Positions 35,080-43,757 are shown, numbered from the stretch's first letter. The stretch: 64,000 bases of DNA from Chloroflexota bacterium (GCA_021824575.1 JAKAKJ010000064.1:1-64000); one strand, 5' to 3'. Notes: generated from the sequence alone by a model not told the origin. Numbers and translations are program-made.

Positions 35080-35958
35080 CTACCAGAGCTCTGCTTGCCC
35101 TGAGGCATCCCGTTTAATGACTTCCTTCCAGAAATCATGACCTCTTTCGTGCTTACTGGCAAAAAGCAAACGATACAAAGGGGCTTGCTTTGTATTTCGC
35201 ATCACAGGTTCGGTAGTTTCATAATCTTCCACATCTTTTACTTCTGCATACCCAAGATCAACCAATTTTGATTTGTAGTAATCAATAAGATGTTTATGCA
35301 CACTTGATGGCTCTTTCAAATGATATTTTTGATATATCCTCCGCCACTCAGGGCCCCCAAAAAATCTATCAAGTATCGTTTCGTCATTGGCATTCACATA
35401 ATTTTCAAAATTCCTTGTGAGTCCGCTCTGGGAGTAATGAATGATTAAGTCCATTTTTCTGATCTTTGCAAGTTTTTCGACGGTCTTCCACTCCAGCTCT
35501 AATCCATCGGGATCCAAAAATGCGAGGTTTAGGGAAGTCCAAGTATTCTCTGGCCTATTTTGTTCAATTGACTTAATTTCGGCAACGATCTTATCTACTA
35601 TTTGATTGGCATCACCAACATAGAATCTTTTAGGCACATTAGAAAAGGCATTACACCTTTTACTCAGAATTTCGACATTTTCTTGTTCAGTATCTACAAA
35701 GAAATAATGCGTAAAAGGATGTTTTGTAGTCAAGGCAATTAACGGAGAACCGAGATAAACTTCTTTTTGATGCTCAATACGGTATTTGCCTTTTCCAGAA
35801 AACAAATCAATGTAACATCTTGCACACCATTTCTTTTGGCGCATGGATGTCTCAAACATGCTTATGTAGCTTTCGAGATAATGAAGCTTATCTCGTGTCC
35901 AATTTCCAAATGATCGAATTGGCAAGCCATCGTCTTCCAAAAGCAAATCGTTATCCAT
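35080..35958 (-). CDS. tcmP: Three-Cys-motif partner protein TcmP
   Basis: A 292-residue protein recognised as TcmP, the usual neighbour of DUF5131 three-Cys proteins. DLFSGKG (residues 51-57) resembles motif I of Rossmann methyltransferases, FVDTEQENV the following acidic strand end, and AFLDPDGLELEW (146-157) a motif IV-like site; it may be a methyltransferase-fold enzyme. WCARC (44-48) adds a possible metal site. It starts after GAGGAGAATGGG. The region is clearly AT-rich against its surroundings, so the tcmP-DUF5131 pair was probably acquired by transfer. Confidence 0.87.
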   Translation of the reverse strand: MDNDLLLEDDGLPIRSFGNWTRDKLHYLESYISMFETSMRQKKWCARCYIDLFSGKGKYRIEHQKEVYLGSPLIALTTKHPFTHYFFVDTEQENVEILSKRCNAFSNVPKRFYVGDANQIVDKIVAEIKSIEQNRPENTWTSLNLAFLDPDGLELEWKTVEKLAKIRKMDLIIHYSQSGLTRNFENYVNANDETILDRFFGGPEWRRIYQKYHLKEPSSVHKHLIDYYKSKLVDLGYAEVKDVEDYETTEPVMRNTKQAPLYRLLFASKHERGHDFWKEVIKRDASGQAELW

Positions 35959-35984
35959 CCCATTCTCCTCAATGTATTTTCAAT

Positions 35985-37397
35985 CTACGGATTCTTCGCG
36001 CATCGAAACCCAATATACACATTCGCGCTCGATGGATCATTCCAACTGCGGCGCGAGGAACGCAAGGTAAAGCCGTTGCTCTGCCATGAACCGCCGCGGA
36101 TCACGCGGAATTGTCCCGTTGTTGGCCCAAGCGGGTTCGCGATCGGCGCGGTCAACGACGCGTAATAGTTGGCATCGTAAATATCCGCCACCCATTCCCA
36201 AACATTCCCGGCCATATCGAACGCGCCATACGCGCTCACGCCGTTCGGATACGCGTCCACCTTGCTCGTATCGCCCACAAAATTGGGATCGTTATTATTG
36301 TTGTAATTGGCGCGGCTTTGGTCAATGCCTTCGCCCCACGGATACGTGCGACCATCCGGGCCGCGCGCGGCCTTTTCCCATTCCGCTTCGGTTGGCAGTC
36401 GCGCGCCGCGCCATTGACAATATGTTTTCGCCATATACCAGTCCACGCCGATGACGGGATAATCATCGTAGCGCGGGTCGCCGTAATACGTCGGGCGCAA
36501 AAACGAATTCTTGAACTTCGGCGCGGCGCACACCGACGCGTCCACGCACAATTTGTATAACGCGTTCGTCACCTTGTATTTGTCAAAATAAAACGCATCC
36601 AGAAAAACCGTGTGGACGGGTTTTTCATCGGCGTTGCCGCTGTCGCTGCCCATGATGAAATCACCGGCGGGCACAAGCACCATCTCCGCGCTTAGGTCAA
36701 CGCTGGCGGCTGAAGTCGCAGCGGGTGTTTGCGAAGCAGTCAACGCGGGTGCGGATGTTTGCGATGGAACAGCCGTTGGTGAAAGATAAAGCGTCGCTGT
36801 GACCGTTTGAGTCGGCGCGGGGCTGGATGGCTGGAATAGCTGGCTCAATCCATACCCAGATGCAATGATGACGAGTCCAATGATCACGATCAACGCGATG
36901 ATTTTGGGGCTGAGACTCGACTTCGGTTTGACGGGAGCCGCTTCGGGTCCCGGATTTGAAGCGGGCGCGGCCTTCGCGATTTTTTCCGCATCTGATTCGG
37001 GAGTCCGCTCGCTTTGCTCGCCGCGCGGTGTGACGCGTGATAACCGCTGATAAAATTTTTCAGGCGGCAGACTTCCGTCAGTGACATCCACATATTGCGT
37101 CGACTCGATGGACAGCCACGGACTGCCGTTCAGCAGAAGAGGAAAGAACGGTTTGCCAATTCTTTTCGCGCGCGTGACTTCGTTCTGCACCCATTCCGAC
37201 TCGAACGAGTTTTCGCTGACGATCACGATGAACGCATCGCAATTATCCAAATGATCCTGGATGACTTTGGGCCAGCGCGTGCCGTAATCAATGCGGTCGT
37301 CAATCCAAACATTGAAACCCTGCCGCAGAAGATCGTCCTGTAATTTGTGGACGTATTCTTTGTCTTTGTGACTGTAACTGATGAAGATATGTCCCAT
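35985..37397 (-). CDS. Membrane TIR-domain protein with external SUMF1/FGE-type domain
   Basis: A 470-residue protein. Residues 1-125 are a TIR domain (HIFISYSHKDKEYV, FNVWIDDRIDYGTRW, VIVSENSFESEWVQNE; the putative NADase Glu is E73). A Pro/Ala linker, one transmembrane helix (about 164-187) and a Thr/Pro/Ser-rich linker follow. Residues about 238-470 are a SUMF1/formylglycine-enzyme-type (C-type-lectin-like) domain: MVLVPAGDFIMGS, VTNALYKLC, CQWRGARLPTEAEWEKAARG, GNVWEWVADIYD and RVIRGGSW. The layout puts TIR inside and the sensor-like domain outside. It begins the unit with tcmP (26 nt) and DUF5131. TATAAT at 37428-37433 may be its -10 box. Confidence 0.88.
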   Translation of the reverse strand: MGHIFISYSHKDKEYVHKLQDDLLRQGFNVWIDDRIDYGTRWPKVIQDHLDNCDAFIVIVSENSFESEWVQNEVTRAKRIGKPFFPLLLNGSPWLSIESTQYVDVTDGSLPPEKFYQRLSRVTPRGEQSERTPESDAEKIAKAAPASNPGPEAAPVKPKSSLSPKIIALIVIIGLVIIASGYGLSQLFQPSSPAPTQTVTATLYLSPTAVPSQTSAPALTASQTPAATSAASVDLSAEMVLVPAGDFIMGSDSGNADEKPVHTVFLDAFYFDKYKVTNALYKLCVDASVCAAPKFKNSFLRPTYYGDPRYDDYPVIGVDWYMAKTYCQWRGARLPTEAEWEKAARGPDGRTYPWGEGIDQSRANYNNNNDPNFVGDTSKVDAYPNGVSAYGAFDMAGNVWEWVADIYDANYYASLTAPIANPLGPTTGQFRVIRGGSWQSNGFTLRSSRRSWNDPSSANVYIGFRCAKNP

Positions 37398-37433
37398 CTT
37401 TTCCGCCGTGCGTTGAAGTTTTACAAAATTATA

Positions 37434-37478
37434 TGCCCAAACAAAATGAGACGCACTTTACAAGCGCATCTCATTTTT
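37434..37478 (-). terminator. Terminator after the GT4 gene
   Basis: On the minus strand ATGAGATGCGC and GTGCGTCTCAT pair over 11 bp with one wobble, followed by TTTGTTT. It overlaps the GT4 stop codon and separates this operon from the TIR unit. Confidence 0.8.
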
Positions 37479-38688
37479 GCTTTTTGACCATTTCTTCCAG
37501 CAATTCGACCAGTTTTTCCCCGATTGCCGCACGGCTAAAATTTTTCTCCAGATATTTTCGGCCATTCAACCCCATCGCCCGCCTTTTTTGCGGATCACTT
37601 TCCAGTTTGCGAATCGCATCCGCCATCGCGGATGGATTTCCCGGTTCAATAAACAGTCCACATTCCGCGGCTTCGACCACTTCGCGGATCACACCGTCAA
37701 TCGCCAGCACCACGGCGCGCCCCGCCGCCATGTAATCGAAGACTTTATTCGGATACGTTGTTTTGTATTCTTCAAGCGGCTTCAAAATTGCGATGCACAC
37801 GTCCGAGGCGGCCAGCGCGTTCGGCATTTCCGATTTTGGCACAGATGAAACAAATGTTACGTTGGTCAACTTCATTTCTTCTGCGCGCTTTTGCAAAGCA
37901 GTTTTTTCTTTTCCATCGCCGAGCAAAACAATTTGGATTTTCTTTTCATCCGCCAGCAACTTCGCCGCGTCGAGCAGGACATCCAAATCGTTCGACATGC
38001 CATGCGCACCCGCATACAACGCAACGAATTTATCTTCGAGATGATGCGCGCGGCGGAAGTCCGCGCCATCGTCTGACGGGTCGAACATGGACGGGTCCGC
38101 GCCGTTGGGAATCAATTCCACTCGCTTCGCGCCTCGACTGGAAACGTGCGCGATAAATCCGGGGCTGTTGACCATCACCCGGTCCGCGCGGCGATAGAGG
38201 AATCGCTCCAGCCATTCGGACATGCGAATGATCACAGGATTCTTCAACACGCCCACCGCGATTGCAAACTGCGGCCACAAGTCGCGCACCTCGAACAAGA
38301 ACTTCGCACCTTTGAGCCGAGCCAATAACCAAGCCGTCACGCCCTGAAAGATTGGCGGCGACGTGCCCCAGACCAAATCCACATTCTTCACGCTGAGACC
38401 AATCCAAAAGGAGGAGATCATGAATGAGAAGAACGCAATGATGCGATGGAAAAAGGATTTGTGGTGGGCTTCATAGACTGAGGCGCGAATCACCCTCACC
38501 CCTTGCCCCTCTCCCAACTTTGGGAGAGGGGTTGGGGTGAGGGGGGCTCCCGTTATATAACTCACCGGGCTCGCGATCACCGTCACCTGATGCCCGCGCG
38601 ATGCCAGCAGACGCGCAAACTCATGATGACGCGTCCCGCCGGGCTCGTCGAGTGAGGCAAAGGCTTGATGGATAATGAGAATATGCAT
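37471..38688 (-). CDS. Glycosyltransferase family 4 (WcaI/WbuB-like)
   Basis: A 405-residue GT-B glycosyltransferase. N-terminal motifs: HILIIHQAFASLDEPGGTRHHEFARLLASRGHQVTVIA; C-terminal motifs: VALYAGAHGMSNDLDVLLDAA, SSVPKSEMPNALAASDVCIA and the sugar-nucleotide EYKTTYPNKVFDYMAAGRAVV. It probably adds a sugar to an outer-surface polysaccharide. The start at 38688 fits the first beta strand; there is no clear ribosome binding site. A palindromic repeat inside (38493-38543) inserts about 18 residues (PLTPTPLPKLGEGQGVR) after the segment VIASPVSYITG. Confidence 0.88.
   Translation of the reverse strand: MHILIIHQAFASLDEPGGTRHHEFARLLASRGHQVTVIASPVSYITGAPLTPTPLPKLGEGQGVRVIRASVYEAHHKSFFHRIIAFFSFMISSFWIGLSVKNVDLVWGTSPPIFQGVTAWLLARLKGAKFLFEVRDLWPQFAIAVGVLKNPVIIRMSEWLERFLYRRADRVMVNSPGFIAHVSSRGAKRVELIPNGADPSMFDPSDDGADFRRAHHLEDKFVALYAGAHGMSNDLDVLLDAAKLLADEKKIQIVLLGDGKEKTALQKRAEEMKLTNVTFVSSVPKSEMPNALAASDVCIAILKPLEEYKTTYPNKVFDYMAAGRAVVLAIDGVIREVVEAAECGLFIEPGNPSAMADAIRKLESDPQKRRAMGLNGRKYLEKNFSRAAIGEKLVELLEEMVKKQK
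38493..38543 (-). repeat. In-frame palindromic repeat in the GT4 gene
   Basis: CCCTCACCCC...CTCCCAA / TTGGGAG...GGGGTGAGGG forms a near-perfect 51-bp palindrome within coding sequence. Its translated peptide PLTPTPLPKLGEGQG is unrelated to the GT4 fold, so this is an inserted element tolerated in a loop. Confidence 0.85.
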
Positions 38689-38728
38689 GTTTGGTCGTGG
38701 ACGGCAGACGATGAACGTAGATAACGGT

Positions 38729-40717
38729 CTATGGTTTATCGTCCGCTGTCGGGAAGACAAATTCGCTTGTAAATTTTATAGATTCTGAAGAATTCACTTC
38801 AACCGCCAATGATAACGCAGGGACTTTCTGTCCGTACGTTGGTGAAACCCAACCTTCAAACGATTTCGCATCGCGTTGACCGTAAACCAATTCGCCGGCA
38901 CGGACGAGAGAAGTTACAGGTTGCAAATCGGAAGGTTCAAGACTGACTCTCAAGGTAATCCATCCAAAAGAAGACTTTACCCGAATCCCCACTCCCCATT
39001 CTCCATTCTCTATCTTCCATTCCCCATCCAATAAAAGCCAGTGAAGTCGGAACGTTCTTAACTTTTCAAAATCCAAACCTGTAACCTTCAAACCATCTTC
39101 AATAACCCATCGTTCATCCCGATAAACCGCGACCGTCCGTTCGTGGCGAACGCCGTGATAACCGCTGTGATAAGCCTTGATTTGGCCGACGATGTTTTCA
39201 TCCGTAGGAATTTCCGACTTTGAATAGGCATTGACCCAGTCCAGCGTCAGGAATTTTCCGCCGCGCGTCATTTGATCGCGGCCATCAACCGTCACTGTGT
39301 TATGCACGCGCGTCGAGACCAGCGGATTGTCCCAAGGCGGCTCGGCATTATAAAGATAGGTTCCCGCGTCCTGCGCGATGTTAAGTCCGCGCCACCAAAG
39401 ATCGAAATGCAATTGGTCCATGTGCGACAAACGCGATTTGAATCGCGAGGCTCGCAAATAGGCCCATGAATTTTTTCCGCGCACATGATCGGTTAGATAC
39501 GCGTCGGAATCAGAAGTCCGTTCAGATGCGGGCAGGTCAAGCCATAAAGATAATTCATCCCAAACGCCTGCGGGCAAGCCTGTCCGCAAAAATGCGCGCG
39601 CCGCGGCTTGAACCGTCGGGCGGAAATCATTGACCGGTGCAGAACTCAAAGGCAGGATCAAAGCTCCATCGTTCGCGCCCAGGTTCGGCGTCCGACCCGA
39701 AGCGGGATCAATCATCGAGAATAGCCAATGCGCGGCACGCGTCAAGGCCTGCGTCGTGGCGCGCGGCCACTCGTCTTTCTTGATCGAATGAATCCACAAC
39801 GCTGCTTGCAGCATCACGCGATGATAGTTGGTCGAATGCTGAATGTATTCGCCGTAACCGCTGATCTGATTTTGGAACGCCCGGTTGAGCCAGCGCCATC
39901 CAAGCGCGCGCCATTTCGATTCATTGAAAAGCAAACCTGCTGTGTAAAGCGCGGCGGCTTCGGTGACGAGATGATTATTATTTTGCGAGCGCGCATAGAT
40001 GAGCGTGGGCGGGATGCGATTCGCATGAACATAAATACTTTGGATGAGTTGCCCGCGTCTTTCTCGCCCCTTCGACTCGCTCAGGGCAGGGCTCGAAGCG
40101 GACGCCGTTTCAAAAACCTGCGCGGCCCACACCAGCGACATCATCCGAATCGCGACCTCCTGACCGTTCATCCAATGCGGGCCGAGGTATGGAGGATTCG
40201 ACTCATTGAATGTTTCAAAATATTTCCAGAAGGCTTCGGCGTATTTATTATCTTGCGTGATGTGATAGGCGCGGCCCAATGTGAAAGCCCAACCGAAGCG
40301 CGCAGGTTCCCAGATGAATTTGATATCAGAGACTTGAGAATAGAAAGTAGTGAGTAGTCGAGGATGGAATTCGTATTCTGTCCAATGCTTAAGCGGCTCA
40401 TTGAATGTAAGTTGAAGCGGCACAGGCTCGCCACCGAATATGCGGAATTTGCCACCTTCGGCAATTTCATCGGCTTCTTTGATAAGCGCGGCTTGGCCAT
40501 CCTCGCCAAGGGTTTGGAGGAGTAGGTCTCGTGGAGGAAGAGAGAATAGATGAACAGAGAGCAGAGAACCAGTCTCTATTTCTCTACTCTCTGCTCGTTT
40601 ATAATGCCCCGTCCACAAGCCAAACTTATATAATGCATTCAAGGCTAGTGGTTCAATGCCCAACTGCATCAAAGCTCTTAGAGCAATGGAGATGCGATGG
40701 ATTCCACTGTTGGGCAT
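38729..40717 (-). CDS. Heparinase II/III family protein
   Basis: A 662-residue alginate-lyase/heparinase-like protein: an alpha/alpha toroid N-terminal half (FNEPLKHWTEYEFHPRLL, NNNHLVTEAAALYTAGL, YGEYIQHSTNYHRVML) and a beta-rich C-terminal heparinase II/III half (DQLHFDLWWRGLNIAQDAGTYLYN, RVHNTVTVDGRDQM). Asn, Tyr and His residues in these motifs fit the lyase active site. The gene starts 3 nt after the hydrolase stop. Three low-complexity or palindromic stretches inside the gene look like inserted repeats (40063-40100, 40552-40596, 38985-39029). Confidence 0.87.
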   Translation of the reverse strand: MPNSGIHRISIALRALMQLGIEPLALNALYKFGLWTGHYKRAESREIETGSLLSVHLFSLPPRDLLLQTLGEDGQAALIKEADEIAEGGKFRIFGGEPVPLQLTFNEPLKHWTEYEFHPRLLTTFYSQVSDIKFIWEPARFGWAFTLGRAYHITQDNKYAEAFWKYFETFNESNPPYLGPHWMNGQEVAIRMMSLVWAAQVFETASASSPALSESKGRERRGQLIQSIYVHANRIPPTLIYARSQNNNHLVTEAAALYTAGLLFNESKWRALGWRWLNRAFQNQISGYGEYIQHSTNYHRVMLQAALWIHSIKKDEWPRATTQALTRAAHWLFSMIDPASGRTPNLGANDGALILPLSSAPVNDFRPTVQAAARAFLRTGLPAGVWDELSLWLDLPASERTSDSDAYLTDHVRGKNSWAYLRASRFKSRLSHMDQLHFDLWWRGLNIAQDAGTYLYNAEPPWDNPLVSTRVHNTVTVDGRDQMTRGGKFLTLDWVNAYSKSEIPTDENIVGQIKAYHSGYHGVRHERTVAVYRDERWVIEDGLKVTGLDFEKLRTFRLHWLLLDGEWKIENGEWGVGIRVKSSFGWITLRVSLEPSDLQPVTSLVRAGELVYGQRDAKSFEGWVSPTYGQKVPALSLAVEVNSSESIKFTSEFVFPTADDKP
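38985..39029 (-). repeat. Low-complexity repeat inside the heparinase-like gene
   Basis: CCCCACTCCCCATTCTCCATTCTC-type tandem units encode DGEWKIENGEWGVG. The WKIENGEW-type peptide looks like a translated repeat rather than part of the enzyme fold. Confidence 0.5.
40063..40100 (-). repeat. In-frame repeat element encoding PALSESKG
   Basis: CCCCTTCGACTCGCTCAGGG with an inverted GGGCTCGAAG end lies in the heparinase-like gene and adds SSPALSESKGRE between two helices. A related element is in the intergenic stretch 3346-3434. Confidence 0.65.
40552..40596 (-). repeat. Palindromic element near the N-terminus of the heparinase-like gene
   Basis: GAGCAGAGA and TCTCTGCTC form an inverted repeat around a CT-rich centre. 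The encoded ESREIETGSLLSVHLFSL interrupts the N-terminal helical region. Confidence 0.5.
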
Positions 40718-40720
40718 ATT

Positions 40721-41395
40721 CTAGGAGAAAACGCTCCGGTCAAGAAAATTCTTGACAACCAACATAATATCTTTCATTGTGCCGATGGAACGCAGAATGT
40801 CGTTATCGAATTCCAAGCTGTGATTGACACCATCCAGAATCAACGTCTCAAATCCAGCATGAGTCCTGATGCTTTCGAACGCATCGGCGCTATAAGTTCG
40901 ATCCGCGGTTCCTCCGAGGAACAAGCCTGGATTCCGAAGACGGAGGGCGCCATCCAAAACAAATCGGAAGCCAAACAATGGCGTAAACCAGATCGTGTAA
41001 ATATTGGAAAGTGTCCGATCTTCTAAAAGCAATTTACCTATTGTCACCGTGCCCAATGACTTGCCCACCAGAATAAGTTTTTGATATTCGCGTTGAGATT
41101 GCCCAACCCGGATCATGGCATTGGCGTCACCTACCAGCCATTCCAACTGTTTCTCTTTCGACCGCGATTGATAATCAGAAATTGTGTAATCAGACCAAAG
41201 TTGCAGCACATCTGTGGAGCGCTCCAGCAAAAGATTGGACGTGTAATATAAAAGCGGATCATCACAGGAATACAGTATGCCAGGCAAAATGAGGGCAAGC
41301 GCCGAGGCATTGTCCCTTAATCGAATGAAGCGATTTTTCACAGGAAGATGTTCGTATCCCTTGATTTCGAGGAATAACATATCATAAGCCGGCAT
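40721..41395 (-). CDS. Alpha/beta-hydrolase fold protein
   Basis: A 224-residue protein with a hydrolase fold. The strand before the nucleophile elbow is KLILVGKSLGTVTIG, giving Ser in G-K-S-L-G. A late GVNHSLEFD supplies the likely catalytic His; the acid may be the Asp in LGGTADRTY. The substrate is unknown. It lies between the oxidoreductase (60 nt) and the heparinase-like gene (3 nt), so it is co-transcribed with them. Base composition is somewhat AT-richer than its neighbours. Confidence 0.7.
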   Translation of the reverse strand: MPAYDMLFLEIKGYEHLPVKNRFIRLRDNASALALILPGILYSCDDPLLYYTSNLLLERSTDVLQLWSDYTISDYQSRSKEKQLEWLVGDANAMIRVGQSQREYQKLILVGKSLGTVTIGKLLLEDRTLSNIYTIWFTPLFGFRFVLDGALRLRNPGLFLGGTADRTYSADAFESIRTHAGFETLILDGVNHSLEFDNDILRSIGTMKDIMLVVKNFLDRSVFS

Positions 41396-41455
41396 TCTTC
41401 AATCCTTTTTGTCAGGCGAGTTGTAAGCGCCAGGCAATGCCGAAGGGAAAAGCAA

Positions 41456-43600
41456 TCACCGAATCAAACTTGTTTTGTTCGTTCGCAGCGACTCCACCGC
41501 CGCAAATGTGGTCTTCGTCACGCCAATCAATTGCTCATAGGAAATCGGCGGCTGGCCACCTTCGCGAACGGCTTTGGCAAAAGCAATTATTTCATTCTTC
41601 CAGCCTTTGTCTTGTGCGCCACCTACTTCTTTCTTCTTTCCATCTTCCACCATTTCCAATTTTCTAAAATCATCCAGCACCGCGATCTTTCCACCGCAGA
41701 AAATTTCGACACGTTCCTTCGGGAAGGATTTATCGCCGTTGGCTAGATAATCTACGACGCCAATCGAGCCATCAGGAAAAATGAAAGTCATGCTGACGTT
41801 ATCTTCGCGATATTTGCCATTATCAGGCAACGCATGAGCCGTCACACTGACAGGCGACGCGCCGACCAGAAAAGTAATGAAATCAATGAAGTGACAGGCT
41901 TCGCCGATGATTCGTCCGCCACCCTGCTCGGGATTTTGAGTCCAGTGATTCAAAGGAATATAACCCGCGTTGACGCGGTAATGAACGTAAAGTGGTTCTT
42001 TACGATCTTGGTAGAAAGTAGAAAGTAGTTGAGCAAGCGAAGCAAACCGACGATTGAAGCCGACCGTTAATAGTTGGCGGTTGGCGGTTGACAGTGTCTT
42101 AATGACCGCTGCCAACTGTCTACTATCAACCGCCAACGGCTTTTCGACAAAAATATTCTTCCCAGCCTTCAAAGCTTTGATAACCAAATCCGCGTGCGTG
42201 TCGTGGCGAGTCAGAATGGCAATCGTGTTGATGTTCGGATCATTGATGATTTCGTCATCCGATGAAGTTGCATATTTGAATCCAAACTTTTTGCCGGAAT
42301 GCTGAGCGTGGAGTCCGCCGGAAGAAGCGATGCCGACAAGTTCGATGTCTTTTATGTTTTTGATAGCGGGCAATAAAGTTGCGTTGGCGTAAAGTCCAGC
42401 GCCGAGAACACCCAATTTAACAACGGATGATGAATCACGGATAATGTTAGGAAATTCAATCTTCTTGCTTCTTTCTTCTTTCTTCTCATCGTAAGTTAGT
42501 AAAACGCCCAAGAAAGATTCTCTTTTCTTGCCAGTAATCACTTCATACGCGGTTTCCGCTTTTTCAATTGGGAAACGATGCGTGATGAGCGGTGCGGTTT
42601 TCAATTTGCCACCCGCCATCAATTCAACGACAGATTCAAAGTTGCGGCCTTCCGTCCAACGCACGTAGCCAAGCGGATAATCTTTGCCGTCTTCTTCATA
42701 AGAAGAATCGTAACGGCCCGGCCCATAAGATCGCGAGTTGATAAAGGATAGTTCTTTTTCGTAATAAATCTTGCGTGGGATGGTGAGTCCGACCGCGCCG
42801 GTTGCGACGACGCGCGCCCTGTCACGTGCAATAACCGCCGCTAATTCAACCGGATCATTCGAGGAAGTGTCCGCACAGATAAGAATCACGTCGAAGCCGC
42901 GGTTGGCGGTGAAGGCCGCAGACGAGTCAACGGCTTTTGTGCGGCGAACCGCTTCAAGTCCGAGGGACGAAGCGAGGGCGACACGCTTCGGATTAATGTC
43001 AATACCCAGAACATTACATCCCGCGGCAGACGCAATTTGAATCGCCAACAATCCTAATAAGCCCAAACCAATGATCGCGACGCGCTCACCCACTTGCGGA
43101 TCACTCAAACGGAATCCGTGCATGGCAATCGCGCCGAGCGTGGCAAACGCCGCGGATTCAAAGTCAACATTTTTCGGAAGCGGGGTCAAAAGATTGCGCG
43201 GCACAACCGCATATTCCGCGTGAACCGCAAAGCCGCCGCCCGCGCACGCCACGCGCTGGCCAACCTTGAAACCTTGCATATTCGCGCCGAGCGTCACGAT
43301 GGTTCCCGCCGACGAATAACCGAGCGCCATCGGCTGGTCGAGGCGATTGAACGCGGCCTGAACCGTTGGCGCCAGTCCTTCGCGGTGCGCTTTATCGAGG
43401 ACTTGTTTTACGAGATCAGGACGCGAGCGCGCTTTGCCAACCAGACTTTTTTCCGCAAACTCGACAACCATGCGTTCGGTTCCCGCGGACACGAGGCTGG
43501 CCGCGGTTTTGACGAGCGCCATTCCCGCCCGCGGCGTTGGAATCGGCACATCTTCCACAATTGCTTTGCCGTTTTTCATGTTCTGGAGTAATTGTTTCAT
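41456..43600 (-). CDS. Bi-domain oxidoreductase (Zn-ADH-like plus Gfo/Idh/MocA)
   Basis: A 714-residue fusion. The first half (about 1-365) is a medium-chain dehydrogenase-like unit (LGYSSAGTIVTLG, VACAGGGFAVHAEY, VAIIGLGLLGLLAIQ) without an obvious full zinc ligand set. The second half (about 385-714) is a Gfo/Idh/MocA oxidoreductase (KLGVLGAGLYANATLLPAI, KNIFVEKPLAVD, GGGRIIGEACHFIDF). Such fusions are typical of surface-polysaccharide clusters and probably modify a nucleotide sugar or saccharide. The start at 43600 drops 17 residues encoded by repeat-like DNA. A palindrome at 42073-42136 lies inside. Confidence 0.85.
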   Translation of the reverse strand: MKQLLQNMKNGKAIVEDVPIPTPRAGMALVKTAASLVSAGTERMVVEFAEKSLVGKARSRPDLVKQVLDKAHREGLAPTVQAAFNRLDQPMALGYSSAGTIVTLGANMQGFKVGQRVACAGGGFAVHAEYAVVPRNLLTPLPKNVDFESAAFATLGAIAMHGFRLSDPQVGERVAIIGLGLLGLLAIQIASAAGCNVLGIDINPKRVALASSLGLEAVRRTKAVDSSAAFTANRGFDVILICADTSSNDPVELAAVIARDRARVVATGAVGLTIPRKIYYEKELSFINSRSYGPGRYDSSYEEDGKDYPLGYVRWTEGRNFESVVELMAGGKLKTAPLITHRFPIEKAETAYEVITGKKRESFLGVLLTYDEKKEERSKKIEFPNIIRDSSSVVKLGVLGAGLYANATLLPAIKNIKDIELVGIASSGGLHAQHSGKKFGFKYATSSDDEIINDPNINTIAILTRHDTHADLVIKALKAGKNIFVEKPLAVDSRQLAAVIKTLSTANRQLLTVGFNRRFASLAQLLSTFYQDRKEPLYVHYRVNAGYIPLNHWTQNPEQGGGRIIGEACHFIDFITFLVGASPVSVTAHALPDNGKYREDNVSMTFIFPDGSIGVVDYLANGDKSFPKERVEIFCGGKIAVLDDFRKLEMVEDGKKKEVGGAQDKGWKNEIIAFAKAVREGGQPPISYEQLIGVTKTTFAAVESLRTNKTSLIR
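42073..42136 (-). repeat. Palindromic element inside the bi-domain oxidoreductase
   Basis: TTGGCGGTTGA and TCAACCGCCAA, with inner ACAGT/ACTGT, form an inverted repeat in the coding sequence. It encodes VDSRQLAAVIKTLSTANRQL just after the conserved EKPLAVD motif. Confidence 0.6.
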
Positions 43601-43757
43601 GGGTATCCGTGAGTCGTTATTCGGTATTCGGGAATCGGCAATGTAAGGCAAAGAGTCTGATTTCTGACTCCCGATTCGCGATTCCCGCCGCGGAAAGTAT
43701 ACCCTAACTTACCGGTGATATAATCGGCAAGGTTTTATCTCATCGTAGGAGAATTCC

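Noticed and set aside
36086-36560. Plus-strand ORFs antisense to the TIR-SUMF1 gene
   Set aside because: They are arginine-rich shadows in GC-rich codon positions, without ribosome binding sites or family features.
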